DNA of 5,232 nucleotides from Chloroflexota bacterium. Its GTDB lineage: Bacteria > Chloroflexota > Dehalococcoidia > Lucifugimonadales > Lucifugimonadaceae. A program made the position numbers and the translations under genes. The stretch lies in NCBI GenBank assembly GCA_029262715.1, contig JAJCYX010000436.1:1-5232 (forward strand), read 5' to 3'. Shown piece after piece: positions 1 through 5,232 of this stretch (positions are counted from its first letter, which is position 1; each line of letters opens with the position of its first letter). The notes under the pieces were generated by a model, which was not told the origin of the DNA, searched no databases, and saw nothing but the letters and a program-made list of their open reading frames with translations.

Positions 1-1449
1 CACCTTCCGGACGTTTACATCATCAAGCCGGTATTCGCTGACGAAGAATTGTTGGGATTCGTTGGAGCGGTCGCTCACCAGACAGACATTGGAGGCTTGG
101 TCCCAGGCAGCAACTCCACGGAGTCTGTGGAGATTTACCAGGAAGGCCTGAGGATTCCCACTTCAAAGCTGTTCAATGCAGGCGAACCCGTCGAGGCTGT
201 TTTCGACATCATCGAAACTAATGTGAGACTGCCTGTTCAGGTGAGGGGCGACATGCGGTCCCAGCTCGCTGCGTGTGAAATTGGTCAACGAGCGCTCCTG
301 GATCTGGTCGACAAGTATGGAACGCAGGAACTAAACCGCTATTTTGACGCTCTGCTTGAGTACAGCGAGCGGCGAGCCAGACAGGAAATCCAGGCCCTGC
401 CGGACGGCAAATTCGAGTTCGAAGATTTCATCGACGCCGACAATATTAAGCAGGGTCCGGTGAGGATCGCTGTGAGCCTTGAGATACGGGGCGACGAGAT
501 CTTCGTCGATCTCGACGGCTCGTCCCCACAGGTTCCAGCTGGCATAAATTCACCGCTGCCGTTCACGCGGGCGGCCATATATGGCGCTATCAGACTCATC
601 ATGGATCCAGACATTCCAAATGCGGCCGGATACCACCGCCCAATTCATATCACCGTTCCTTCGGCAAGTGTGGTTGATCCTGTCCATCCGGCTCCAGTGG
701 CAGCTAGAGGCATCACAGGATTTCGAGTGATGGACGCCGTGCTGGGTGCCCTAGCTCAGGCCGTTCCTGACCGCGTACCTGCCGATGGCGAAGGGGGAAA
801 CTCTTTGATCAGCATCGGCGGGTCACGGTCTGACGGCACCCTGTTCGCAATGGTCGATTTCTTCGCCGGAGCGCGAGGCGGCGGGCCATTTGGTGACGGT
901 GCCGAGGGCGTTTCTCATCCCGCATCAAATATGGCGAACACACCTGTGGAGATACTTGAGGTGGAGAATCCCGTAGTTGTCGACGAATGTGGGTTCATCA
1001 CGGATTCTGGGGGGCCAGGGCAATTCCGTGGGGCGCAATCCTACGCAAAACAAGTGACAAATCTTGGCGAGCCGGGAACGCTTCAACTGAGGTCAGACAA
1101 GCGGAAGTTTCCACCCTACGGCCTGCAGGGAGGAGAAAGCGGTTCACCTTCTTTGAACATCTTGAACCCCGGTCCAAATGAGAAGTTGCTACCAACGCTG
1201 GCCCAGAGCCACATCGGATCCGGCGAAGTTATCCGCCATGAGATGGCGGGCGGTGGTGGATGGGGCGATCCCCTGAAACGTGATCCCGCTGCAGTCCTTG
1301 ACGATGTCATCGATGACAGAGTTTCGGTCGGAGCTGCGCAAGCCAAATACGGCGTGATCCTATCCGAGAACGGCACAGAGATCGATCAGTTCGAGACGGA
1401 GCAACTACGTACCCAAATGACTAAGCGGAGGATTGACCGCAGCACTTAG
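1..1449 (+). CDS. hyuB: Hydantoinase B/oxoprolinase family protein (HyuB-like), 5'-partial
   Basis: This is the C-terminal ~482 residues of a HyuB-type subunit. In this family HyuB works with HyuA in ATP-dependent opening of cyclic amides such as N-methylhydantoin or 5-oxoproline, in the cytoplasm; related subunits occur in acetone/acetophenone carboxylases. The frame is open from base 1, where the first residues HLPDVY match the family's conserved THLPD region. I infer that roughly 110-130 N-terminal residues lie upstream. Visible family motifs are AHQTDIGG (window residues 25-32), EIYQEGLRIP (44-53), the segment around GDMRSQLAA, PVAARGITGFR, the glycine-rich ARGGGPFGDGAEG, and the C-terminal HEMAGGGGWGDP followed by a DPAAVLDDV tail. 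The His and Asp of the first motif are probably metal ligands by family analogy. The in-frame TTG at 49 is not a real start because homology continues before it. The gene ends at TAG 1447-1449 with no frameshift. The exact substrate cannot be read from the sequence; the family call is secure. Confidence 0.94.
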   Translation, partial: HLPDVYIIKPVFADEELLGFVGAVAHQTDIGGLVPGSNSTESVEIYQEGLRIPTSKLFNAGEPVEAVFDIIETNVRLPVQVRGDMRSQLAACEIGQRALLDLVDKYGTQELNRYFDALLEYSERRARQEIQALPDGKFEFEDFIDADNIKQGPVRIAVSLEIRGDEIFVDLDGSSPQVPAGINSPLPFTRAAIYGAIRLIMDPDIPNAAGYHRPIHITVPSASVVDPVHPAPVAARGITGFRVMDAVLGALAQAVPDRVPADGEGGNSLISIGGSRSDGTLFAMVDFFAGARGGGPFGDGAEGVSHPASNMANTPVEILEVENPVVVDECGFITDSGGPGQFRGAQSYAKQVTNLGEPGTLQLRSDKRKFPPYGLQGGESGSPSLNILNPGPNEKLLPTLAQSHIGSGEVIRHEMAGGGGWGDPLKRDPAAVLDDVIDDRVSVGAAQAKYGVILSENGTEIDQFETEQLRTQMTKRRIDRST

Positions 1450-1595
1450 TTCAGCAGCGGGTGGGTCCGACGCTCATTGAGCGGGTAGCCTCAAGCGTTG
1501 CAGCATGCCAACAGCATGTTGATCCAGCGAGCGCTATGGAAAAACGATCGACTGTTCCGTATAGCCGTATTTGTGGCAGCAAGCAGATATCTAGG

Positions 1596-1661
1596 TGGCG
1601 ATCAGCGAGAGTCGAACTCGCGGGTGAACACTTGTCTGCCGGTCCGAGTCCCGCCAGCGCC
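1596..1661 (-). pseudogene. Degenerate tRNA-like element (tRNA-Leu-like remnant)
   Basis: Read on the minus strand, 1605-1621 forms a textbook T-arm: a perfect 5-bp stem GCGAG/CTCGC around the loop TTCGACT, which fits the TTCRANY consensus. Further 5' on that strand, 1634-1656 reads TGGCGGGACTCGG then ACCGGCAGAC, which resembles the D-arm region of bacterial tRNA-Leu (TGGCGGAATTGGCAGAC). The outer ends can pair as GGCG/CGCC. Only 12 nt lie between the D-like and T-like arms, so a complete anticodon arm and variable arm do not fit. The acceptor stem has mismatches and the 3' end reads ACC/CCT rather than a clean CCA. I interpret it as a tRNA remnant with an internal deletion, not a working tRNA. 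A chance resemblance remains possible. Confidence 0.3.
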
Positions 1662-1706
1662 AGTTCTCGATCATGGTGTTCCCGATCTCGGTGACGAAAT
1701 TTCAGG

Positions 1707-1712
1707 TAATAT
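1707..1712 (+). promoter_or_regulatory. Possible -10 element for the LuxR-family regulator
   Basis: TAATAT matches the bacterial -10 consensus TATAAT at four of six bases and lies 9 nt before the ATG at 1722. No recognisable -35 hexamer is found 16-18 bp upstream. If used, transcription would begin around 1719, within a few bases of the ATG, giving an almost leaderless mRNA. That would fit the absence of a usable Shine-Dalgarno sequence. The evidence is weak. Confidence 0.2.
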
Positions 1713-1730
1713 CCCTCATTCATGAGGGAT
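1711..1730. promoter_or_regulatory. Perfect 9-bp inverted repeat spanning the regulator start codon (candidate operator)
   Basis: The arms ATCCCTCAT (1711-1719) and ATGAGGGAT (1722-1730) are exact reverse complements separated by TC. The right arm begins with the ATG of the regulator gene. A 20-bp site with dyad symmetry suits a dimeric HTH protein, so autoregulation by the gene product is plausible. If the mRNA begins upstream, the same bases could form an 8-bp hairpin with loop TTCA that sequesters the start codon. No T-run follows, so it is not an intrinsic terminator. The symmetry is directly visible; the function is inferred. Confidence 0.5.
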
Positions 1731-4700
1731 TTAAAAACACCATCCAATCCCGGTAGCCGATTGCGACACATCCAGTTGCGTCGAACATTGGAACATTCTG
1801 CAGATCCAATATCGACGGCACAACTAGCGGAATCGCTTGGCGTGTCAGTCAGCACGATTGAGCGTGATGTTTCAGAACTCCGCGATCAGGGTCTGAACAT
1901 AGTGTCCACCAGGGGGCGGTCCGGTGGGTTATTCCTGGTCAGGTCTCGAGACCAGGCGGCAGATTCAACGTTAAACCCATCGCAAACGGGCTTTGTTGGT
2001 CGGCAGACTGAGCTCGGCACTGTGATGGATCACATGAACGGAGAAGCGATAAACGGAATCCCGGTGATTGCCATCTCCGGGGAGTCCGGTCTCGGAAAGA
2101 CGCGGCTCCTTGACGAGGTTGGCTCGAGTTGCCTGAGAATGGGTTTCCAGGTTTGGAGAGGTGACGCTCAGGATCGGCTTGGCTCGCCTCCACTGCTGCC
2201 GTGGATCCAGGTGCTGACCGATCTGAGAGAGAGTTCTTCAAACTCGGATCAACTACAAAAGGAACGCATTGATCAGATCCTTGCTGATGTTCAGGATTCG
2301 AGATACCGTGGAACAGACTCATCATCTGTCGAGGGATACACCTCTCTCGGCATCGGACAGTTTGAGCTGTTCGAAGGCGTCCAGAATCACTTCATAGACT
2401 CCGCAGCATCCGGAGCGGCCATATTGCTGGATGACCTCCATCTGGCCGATGCCTCCACGATTGACCTATTGGAATACCTTGCGAGTTCCAATAAGAATGC
2501 GAAACTCCTGATTGTTTTCACCTATGACGCTCTGATGGTCTCGAGACGATCGCCACTAAGGAAACTGCTCGGGCGATTGATCTCGCGTCCGAATTTCACT
2601 CGATTCCGTCTCGGCCCGTTGTCTCCGATGGAGACGCATGAACTGACGGAACATTCTGTCGCGTCTAGATTGACGAGGCAGCAGAAAGAGCTTGTGTATG
2701 AACGGTCAGAAGGCAATCCTCTGTTTGCCAAAGAAATCATCTGGTCTCTTGAGAACGGCACACCTGAGTCTCACAACCGTTTCAGCGGGGAGCTCGAACA
2801 CCAGCTTCCCGAAGGTGTTCGCGACGCGGCATCAAAAAGATTGGAGCGATGCTCCGAGGAGTGCGTCGAAATTCTAGCAGCGGCGTCTGTTTTTGGCCGT
2901 AGTTTCGAACTGGGTGATCTGGAGTATCTGTGGCAGAAAGAAAGTTCGGCCGGAGGGATAGACAGACGAGAGAAGAACCCCAACGAACTGATAGACGAAG
3001 CGATGACGCTTGGTTTGATAGAGCAGGGCCCACGGATTGGTAACTATCGGTTCACTCATGGATTGATCAGGGAGGTACTTAGCGACGAGCTATCGCTCAG
3101 CGAACTGATCCAATTCAACGCTCGAGCCGGACTTGCGAAGGAACGGTTTTACGGCGACGGGGCCCGGAATCACGCAACTGAGATTGCCCGTTTTTTCGTT
3201 ACGTCGGCATCCACGGTTGGTGCTGAAAAAGCCGCCAGGTATTCGGTTCTGGCCGGTGAACAGTGCATTGGAGTGTTCAGTTTTCGAGAAGCCGAAGAGC
3301 ACTTCCGAAACGCTCTGAGCCTTCGGCTGGATCACGTTCCGGGTGAATTGGTCTGGAGGGCCAGACTGGGCCTCGGACAGTCCCTGGCTGCGGCACTACC
3401 GAGAGCACGGAAACACGAAGCAGTATCGCTCCTGTCCGAAGTCGTTAGCCACTACATTTCCGCGAATAGGGTCGACTTGGCCTTAAAGGCAGTGCTTACA
3501 GACGTGGTGCCGGCCTCAACGGGCGTTGAGGAAGCCACCGATATCTGCGGAATGATTGAGAAAATTCTTGTCCTTGTTAAGTCTGGCTCGCTGGAATTTG
3601 GATACCTGCAAGTCACGTACGCCCACGCACTGGCAATTGAAAAGGGCCAGCTTTCAGAAGCTAACTCCGCCGCGACTACTGCACTGAACATCGGTGAGTC
3701 TGCAGGAAGTAACGATCTTGTCCTCAAGGCGCGGAGGGCACTGTTGGCAGTGAAGTTTTACTCCGGCGCTGGACCTGAAGACGAGCAACTGGCGCGATCT
3801 GTAGTTAGAGACGCTGTCAGGTCAAGAGATGTTGGAACTGAACTCCGGGCCCGTTTCTACCTCGTAAGCATGCTCAGTGTCGCTTCAAGCAAAACGGCCC
3901 TTGCAGAAGCTCGCACATTTCTGGAGAGAGCCCAGCAATTCGGAGAGTCCAGCAGTCTTCAGCAGGCGATGGGGATGACTGCGAATATGTTGGTTCGGGA
4001 GGGCGCATTCAGTGAGGCCCTGGAGTTGGCCGAGAAGAACCACAGCCTGGCGGGGGCCAGTGAATGGGCATATGCCGCGGTTTACACCATAAGCGCCAAT
4101 ATCGGCCGCCCTTATACAGTCGATCAGCTTCGTGATTCGGTTGTTTCGAGCAGTGATCTACCATTGGCAATTCGAGTTCAGATTGCAACATCGTTGCTAC
4201 TGGACGACCGCATTAGTACAGACTCCAGCTTTTTGGATGCTGCCGGAAGCCTCGCGAATGATCTGGTCCTCTTATCGAGAAAGCCCCGACTAGCCCACCA
4301 TCATCAAATGGCTGCGTTACGCCTTGGCGGACTTGTCGCTGTGGGGATGAATGATCACCAGCGGGCTGACACTTCTTACAGATTTCTGCTGCAGTCACCT
4401 GACTGGATGCATCATTCGGACGGGATTCACCAGGGACAAATCCTTGGGCGGCTTGCGGATTTCCTTGGTATCCACGAGGTCGCGCTAACGCACTATGGAA
4501 ATGCCATCGAGGTTGCCCAGAGTGCGCAGTTCTCACCACTGCTAGCACATCTCAAATGTGATCTGGGTGAGAAGATGCTGGAGATGGGCAATGTACCGAA
4601 CGCGTCGGTCCTACTCGCTCGCGCTCATGAACTTGGGGATTCACTCGGTATGACACCTCTGCTCGATCGCCTCAGCTCAATCAATTCTCGGATCGAATCA

Positions 4701-4937
4701 ACTGGGAATGAGAGCAACGGATTACCGGCCGGGCTCACATCCCGAGAACACCAAGTCTTGATGCTATTAGCGGACGGCAAACGTAACCGAGAAATCGCAG
4801 TTGAACTTGTGCTCAGCGAGCGGACAGTCCAGCGCCATATCGCAAATGTGTACTCGAAGATCGGTGTTAGGAACCGCGCCGAAGCCACGGCGTTTGCACT
4901 CAGTAAGGCAATTCCTGCCTCGGAAGACCCGGACTAA
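1722..4937 (+). CDS. LuxR-family (LAL/MalT-like) ATPase transcriptional regulator with an additional N-terminal HTH domain
   Basis: This 1071-residue protein is a cytoplasmic signal-responsive transcription factor. Residues ~13-73 form an HTH_11/DeoR-like winged helix, with ISTAQLAESLGVSVSTIERD as the HTH and GRSGGLFLV as the wing. Residues ~91-340 form an AAA_16/STAND-type ATPase, starting FVGRQTEL, with Walker A GESGLGKT (120-127), Walker B ILLDDLH (234-240) and a GNP motif (331-333). A winged-helix segment follows (~362-455, ending YRFTHGLIREVL). Residues ~500-985 are TPR-like helical pairs, clearest at 504-534, 625-660, 748-773 and 908-935, probably the sensor and oligomerisation part. 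The C-terminus (~1005-1060, LTSREHQVLMLLADG and SERTVQRHIANVY) is a canonical LuxR HTH. Usual LAL proteins are ~850-1000 residues and have only the C-terminal HTH. Position 269 has Asp where related proteins usually have Arg (TYR). ATG 1722 is chosen because it is the only ATG before the HTH; there is no good Shine-Dalgarno sequence. The ligand is unknown. Confidence 0.93.
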   Translation: MRDLKTPSNPGSRLRHIQLRRTLEHSADPISTAQLAESLGVSVSTIERDVSELRDQGLNIVSTRGRSGGLFLVRSRDQAADSTLNPSQTGFVGRQTELGTVMDHMNGEAINGIPVIAISGESGLGKTRLLDEVGSSCLRMGFQVWRGDAQDRLGSPPLLPWIQVLTDLRESSSNSDQLQKERIDQILADVQDSRYRGTDSSSVEGYTSLGIGQFELFEGVQNHFIDSAASGAAILLDDLHLADASTIDLLEYLASSNKNAKLLIVFTYDALMVSRRSPLRKLLGRLISRPNFTRFRLGPLSPMETHELTEHSVASRLTRQQKELVYERSEGNPLFAKEIIWSLENGTPESHNRFSGELEHQLPEGVRDAASKRLERCSEECVEILAAASVFGRSFELGDLEYLWQKESSAGGIDRREKNPNELIDEAMTLGLIEQGPRIGNYRFTHGLIREVLSDELSLSELIQFNARAGLAKERFYGDGARNHATEIARFFVTSASTVGAEKAARYSVLAGEQCIGVFSFREAEEHFRNALSLRLDHVPGELVWRARLGLGQSLAAALPRARKHEAVSLLSEVVSHYISANRVDLALKAVLTDVVPASTGVEEATDICGMIEKILVLVKSGSLEFGYLQVTYAHALAIEKGQLSEANSAATTALNIGESAGSNDLVLKARRALLAVKFYSGAGPEDEQLARSVVRDAVRSRDVGTELRARFYLVSMLSVASSKTALAEARTFLERAQQFGESSSLQQAMGMTANMLVREGAFSEALELAEKNHSLAGASEWAYAAVYTISANIGRPYTVDQLRDSVVSSSDLPLAIRVQIATSLLLDDRISTDSSFLDAAGSLANDLVLLSRKPRLAHHHQMAALRLGGLVAVGMNDHQRADTSYRFLLQSPDWMHHSDGIHQGQILGRLADFLGIHEVALTHYGNAIEVAQSAQFSPLLAHLKCDLGEKMLEMGNVPNASVLLARAHELGDSLGMTPLLDRLSSINSRIESTGNESNGLPAGLTSREHQVLMLLADGKRNREIAVELVLSERTVQRHIANVYSKIGVRNRAEATAFALSKAIPASEDPD

Positions 4938-4946
4938 TCATGGCGA

Positions 4947-4980
4947 TGGGCAATTGTGCCCACGCACCGTCGTTCTTTTT
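4947..4980 (+). terminator. Weak candidate terminator after the regulator gene
   Basis: Ten bases after the regulator stop, TGGGCA (4947-4952) and TGCCCA (4957-4962) form a perfect 6-bp stem with loop ATTG. A T-rich stretch TTCTTTTT (4973-4980) follows, but ten bases separate it from the stem, whereas intrinsic terminators normally have the T-run directly after the stem. Placement just after a stop codon supports a role in 3'-end formation, but the geometry is poor. Confidence 0.3.
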
Positions 4981-5024
4981 GATCCAGAAAAATGGGCATT
5001 TAAGCGGAAGTTGCTACGAACCGC

Positions 5025-5066
5025 GACCGACATTCTGTTGGTCCCGGTACTTAATCGGGTTGGTCC
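5025..5066. repeat. Cluster of three GTTGGTC-like half-sites
   Basis: GTTGGTCC occurs twice as an exact 8-bp direct repeat (5037-5044 and 5059-5066), with starts 22 bp apart, about two turns of the helix. GACCGAC (5025-5031) is the inverted form of the first copy with one G·T-type mismatch, giving a 7-bp stem around ATTCT. CCCG (5043-5046) and CGGG (5056-5059) also pair across the gap. The arrangement could be a binding site for a dimeric regulator, but no known consensus is recognised. Confidence 0.3.
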
Positions 5067-5114
5067 TAACCGCAACGATGACGGGGCTTCGCATTTGGTG
5101 AGGCGATCGGCGCG

Positions 5115-5144
5115 TTGCGGGGCGGGCCAAAAATCATCGATAAC
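5115..5144 (+). promoter_or_regulatory. Weak promoter-like pair upstream of the 3'-partial gene
   Basis: TTGCGG (5115-5120) and GATAAC (5139-5144) are separated by 18 bp and match the sigma-70 consensus hexamers at about three and four of six positions. Transcription would start near 5151, giving a leader of about 20 nt before the ATG at 5171. The matches are poor and could be chance. Confidence 0.2.
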
Positions 5145-5158
5145 GCATTCTCATGCGT
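5143..5158. promoter_or_regulatory. 6-bp inverted repeat immediately before the Shine-Dalgarno sequence
   Basis: ACGCAT (5143-5148) and ATGCGT (5153-5158) are exact reverse complements around TCTC. The repeat ends one base before the AGGAG ribosome binding site at 5159-5163. It could be an operator or a leader hairpin affecting translation of the next gene. Its centre, CAT-TCTC-ATG, loosely echoes CAT-TC-ATG in the palindrome at 1711-1730, but the spacers differ and the outer bases do not match. Confidence 0.35.
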
Positions 5159-5170
5159 AGGAGTAGCGGA

Positions 5171-5232
5171 ATGAATATGCCCAGGATCGCACGGATTCAA
5201 CGACGGCGGAAAACCGTCGCCACGATTGTTGC
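5171..5232 (+). CDS. Unidentified protein N-terminus, 3'-partial, possibly exported or membrane-anchored
   Basis: An ATG at 5171 is preceded by AGGAG (5159-5163) with a 7-nt spacer, the best ribosome binding site in the window. The frame stays open to the window end (20 codons plus two bases). The peptide begins MNMPRIARIQ, continues with the basic run RRRK, then turns hydrophobic (TVATIV). This is how a signal peptide or N-terminal membrane anchor begins, but too little is visible to confirm it. A second ATG at 5177 is a possible alternative start. The gene lies 233 bp after the regulator in the same direction, so it is a candidate target. The family cannot be recognised from 20 residues. 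Confidence 0.55.
   Translation, partial: MNMPRIARIQRRRKTVATIV

Larger units (their letters stand above)
1450..1721. other. Intergenic region between hyuB-like gene and LuxR-family regulator
   Basis: This 272-bp interval has no convincing gene. Just after the hyuB stop is a small inverted repeat, CGCTC-ATT-GAGCG (1471-1483), without a T-run, so it is not a credible intrinsic terminator. A second short hairpin, CAACA-GCA-TGTTG (1509-1521), overlaps a repeated CAGCATG (1501-1507 and 1512-1518). A tRNA-like element on the minus strand (1596-1661) and the start-codon palindrome (1711-1730) are listed separately. The small open frames here lack a Shine-Dalgarno sequence and resemble no protein I know. 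The interval must carry the regulator's promoter unless transcription reads through from hyuB. Confidence 0.6.
4938..5170. other. Intergenic region upstream of the 3'-partial gene
   Basis: This 233-bp interval shows no credible complete gene. Starting from the left it holds the stem-loop and T-rich stretch at 4947-4980, a cluster of GTTGGTC-like half-sites at 5025-5066, a weak promoter-like pair at 5115-5144, and an inverted repeat followed by a Shine-Dalgarno sequence at 5143-5163. The density of symmetric elements fits a regulated promoter region for the gene that starts at 5171. Confidence 0.5.

Noticed and set aside
1305..1318. Perfect 14-bp palindrome TGTCATCGATGACA
   Set aside because: It lies inside the hyuB-like coding region and is explained by the codons for the conserved DDVIDDR stretch; nothing else supports an operator there.
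1594..1662. A tRNA on the plus strand ending in GGTCCGAGTCCCGCCAGCGC
   Set aside because: The T-loop would be TCCGAGT, losing the invariant second T, the T-stem has a C-C mismatch, and no anticodon stem of five pairs can be drawn. The minus-strand reading fits better.
1461..1694. Open frame of 77 codons between the two large genes
   Set aside because: No ribosome binding site, an arginine- and serine-rich composition typical of out-of-frame translation, no recognisable motif, and overlap with the tRNA-like element.
1451..1855. Minus-strand open frame of 134 codons
   Set aside because: It overlaps the strongly supported N-terminal HTH of the regulator and the intergenic region, and its peptide resembles no known family.
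4801..5160. Plus-strand open frame of 119 codons
   Set aside because: It starts inside the LuxR HTH coding region in another frame, its first part is a shadow of that gene, and no ribosome binding site or domain is visible.
5201..5219. Hairpin CGACGG/CCGTCG with a 7-nt loop inside the 3'-partial gene
   Set aside because: It falls in the arginine-rich start of the coding region and is explained by CGA/CGG codons; no T-run or other regulatory context.
1..5232. CRISPR arrays, insertion sequences, phage or toxin-antitoxin genes
   Set aside because: No regularly spaced repeats, no transposase or integrase motifs, no terminal inverted repeats flanking a gene, and no small paired toxin/antitoxin frames were seen.

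Overview
The window holds two large genes on the plus strand, the first codons of a third, and two non-coding intervals of about 270 and 230 bp. I cannot name the organism. By eye the composition is moderately GC-rich. The combination of a catabolic HyuA/HyuB-type enzyme with a very large LuxR-type ATPase regulator suggests a free-living environmental bacterium, for example of the Actinobacteria or Chloroflexota type. That placement is inference only.

Layout. (1) Positions 1-1449 encode the C-terminal ~480 residues of an N-methylhydantoinase B/5-oxoprolinase B-type subunit. The reading frame is open at the window edge, so the N-terminus and any hyuA partner lie upstream. (2) Positions 1450-1721 are non-coding. 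They contain a degenerate tRNA-like element on the minus strand (about 1596-1661) and, at the right edge, a perfect 9-bp inverted repeat that runs into the next start codon. (3) Positions 1722-4937 encode a 1071-residue regulator with an unusual layout: an N-terminal winged-HTH of the HTH_11/DeoR type, a STAND-like AAA ATPase, a long TPR-like helical region and a C-terminal LuxR-type HTH. (4) Positions 4938-5170 are non-coding and hold a small hairpin followed by a T-rich stretch, a cluster of three GTTGGTC-like half-sites, and a 6-bp inverted repeat directly before a Shine-Dalgarno sequence. (5) A new gene begins at 5171 and is cut by the window end. Its start is basic then hydrophobic, as in an exported or membrane protein.

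How they may work together. The regulator lies downstream of the hydrolase gene in the same direction but 272 bp away, so it is probably transcribed on its own. LAL-type (MalT-like) regulators often sit next to the catabolic genes they control, so control of the hydantoinase/oxoprolinase locus, of the downstream gene, or of itself are all open. The most notable features are the regulator with a DNA-binding domain at each end and the palindrome spanning its start codon, a candidate autoregulatory site.
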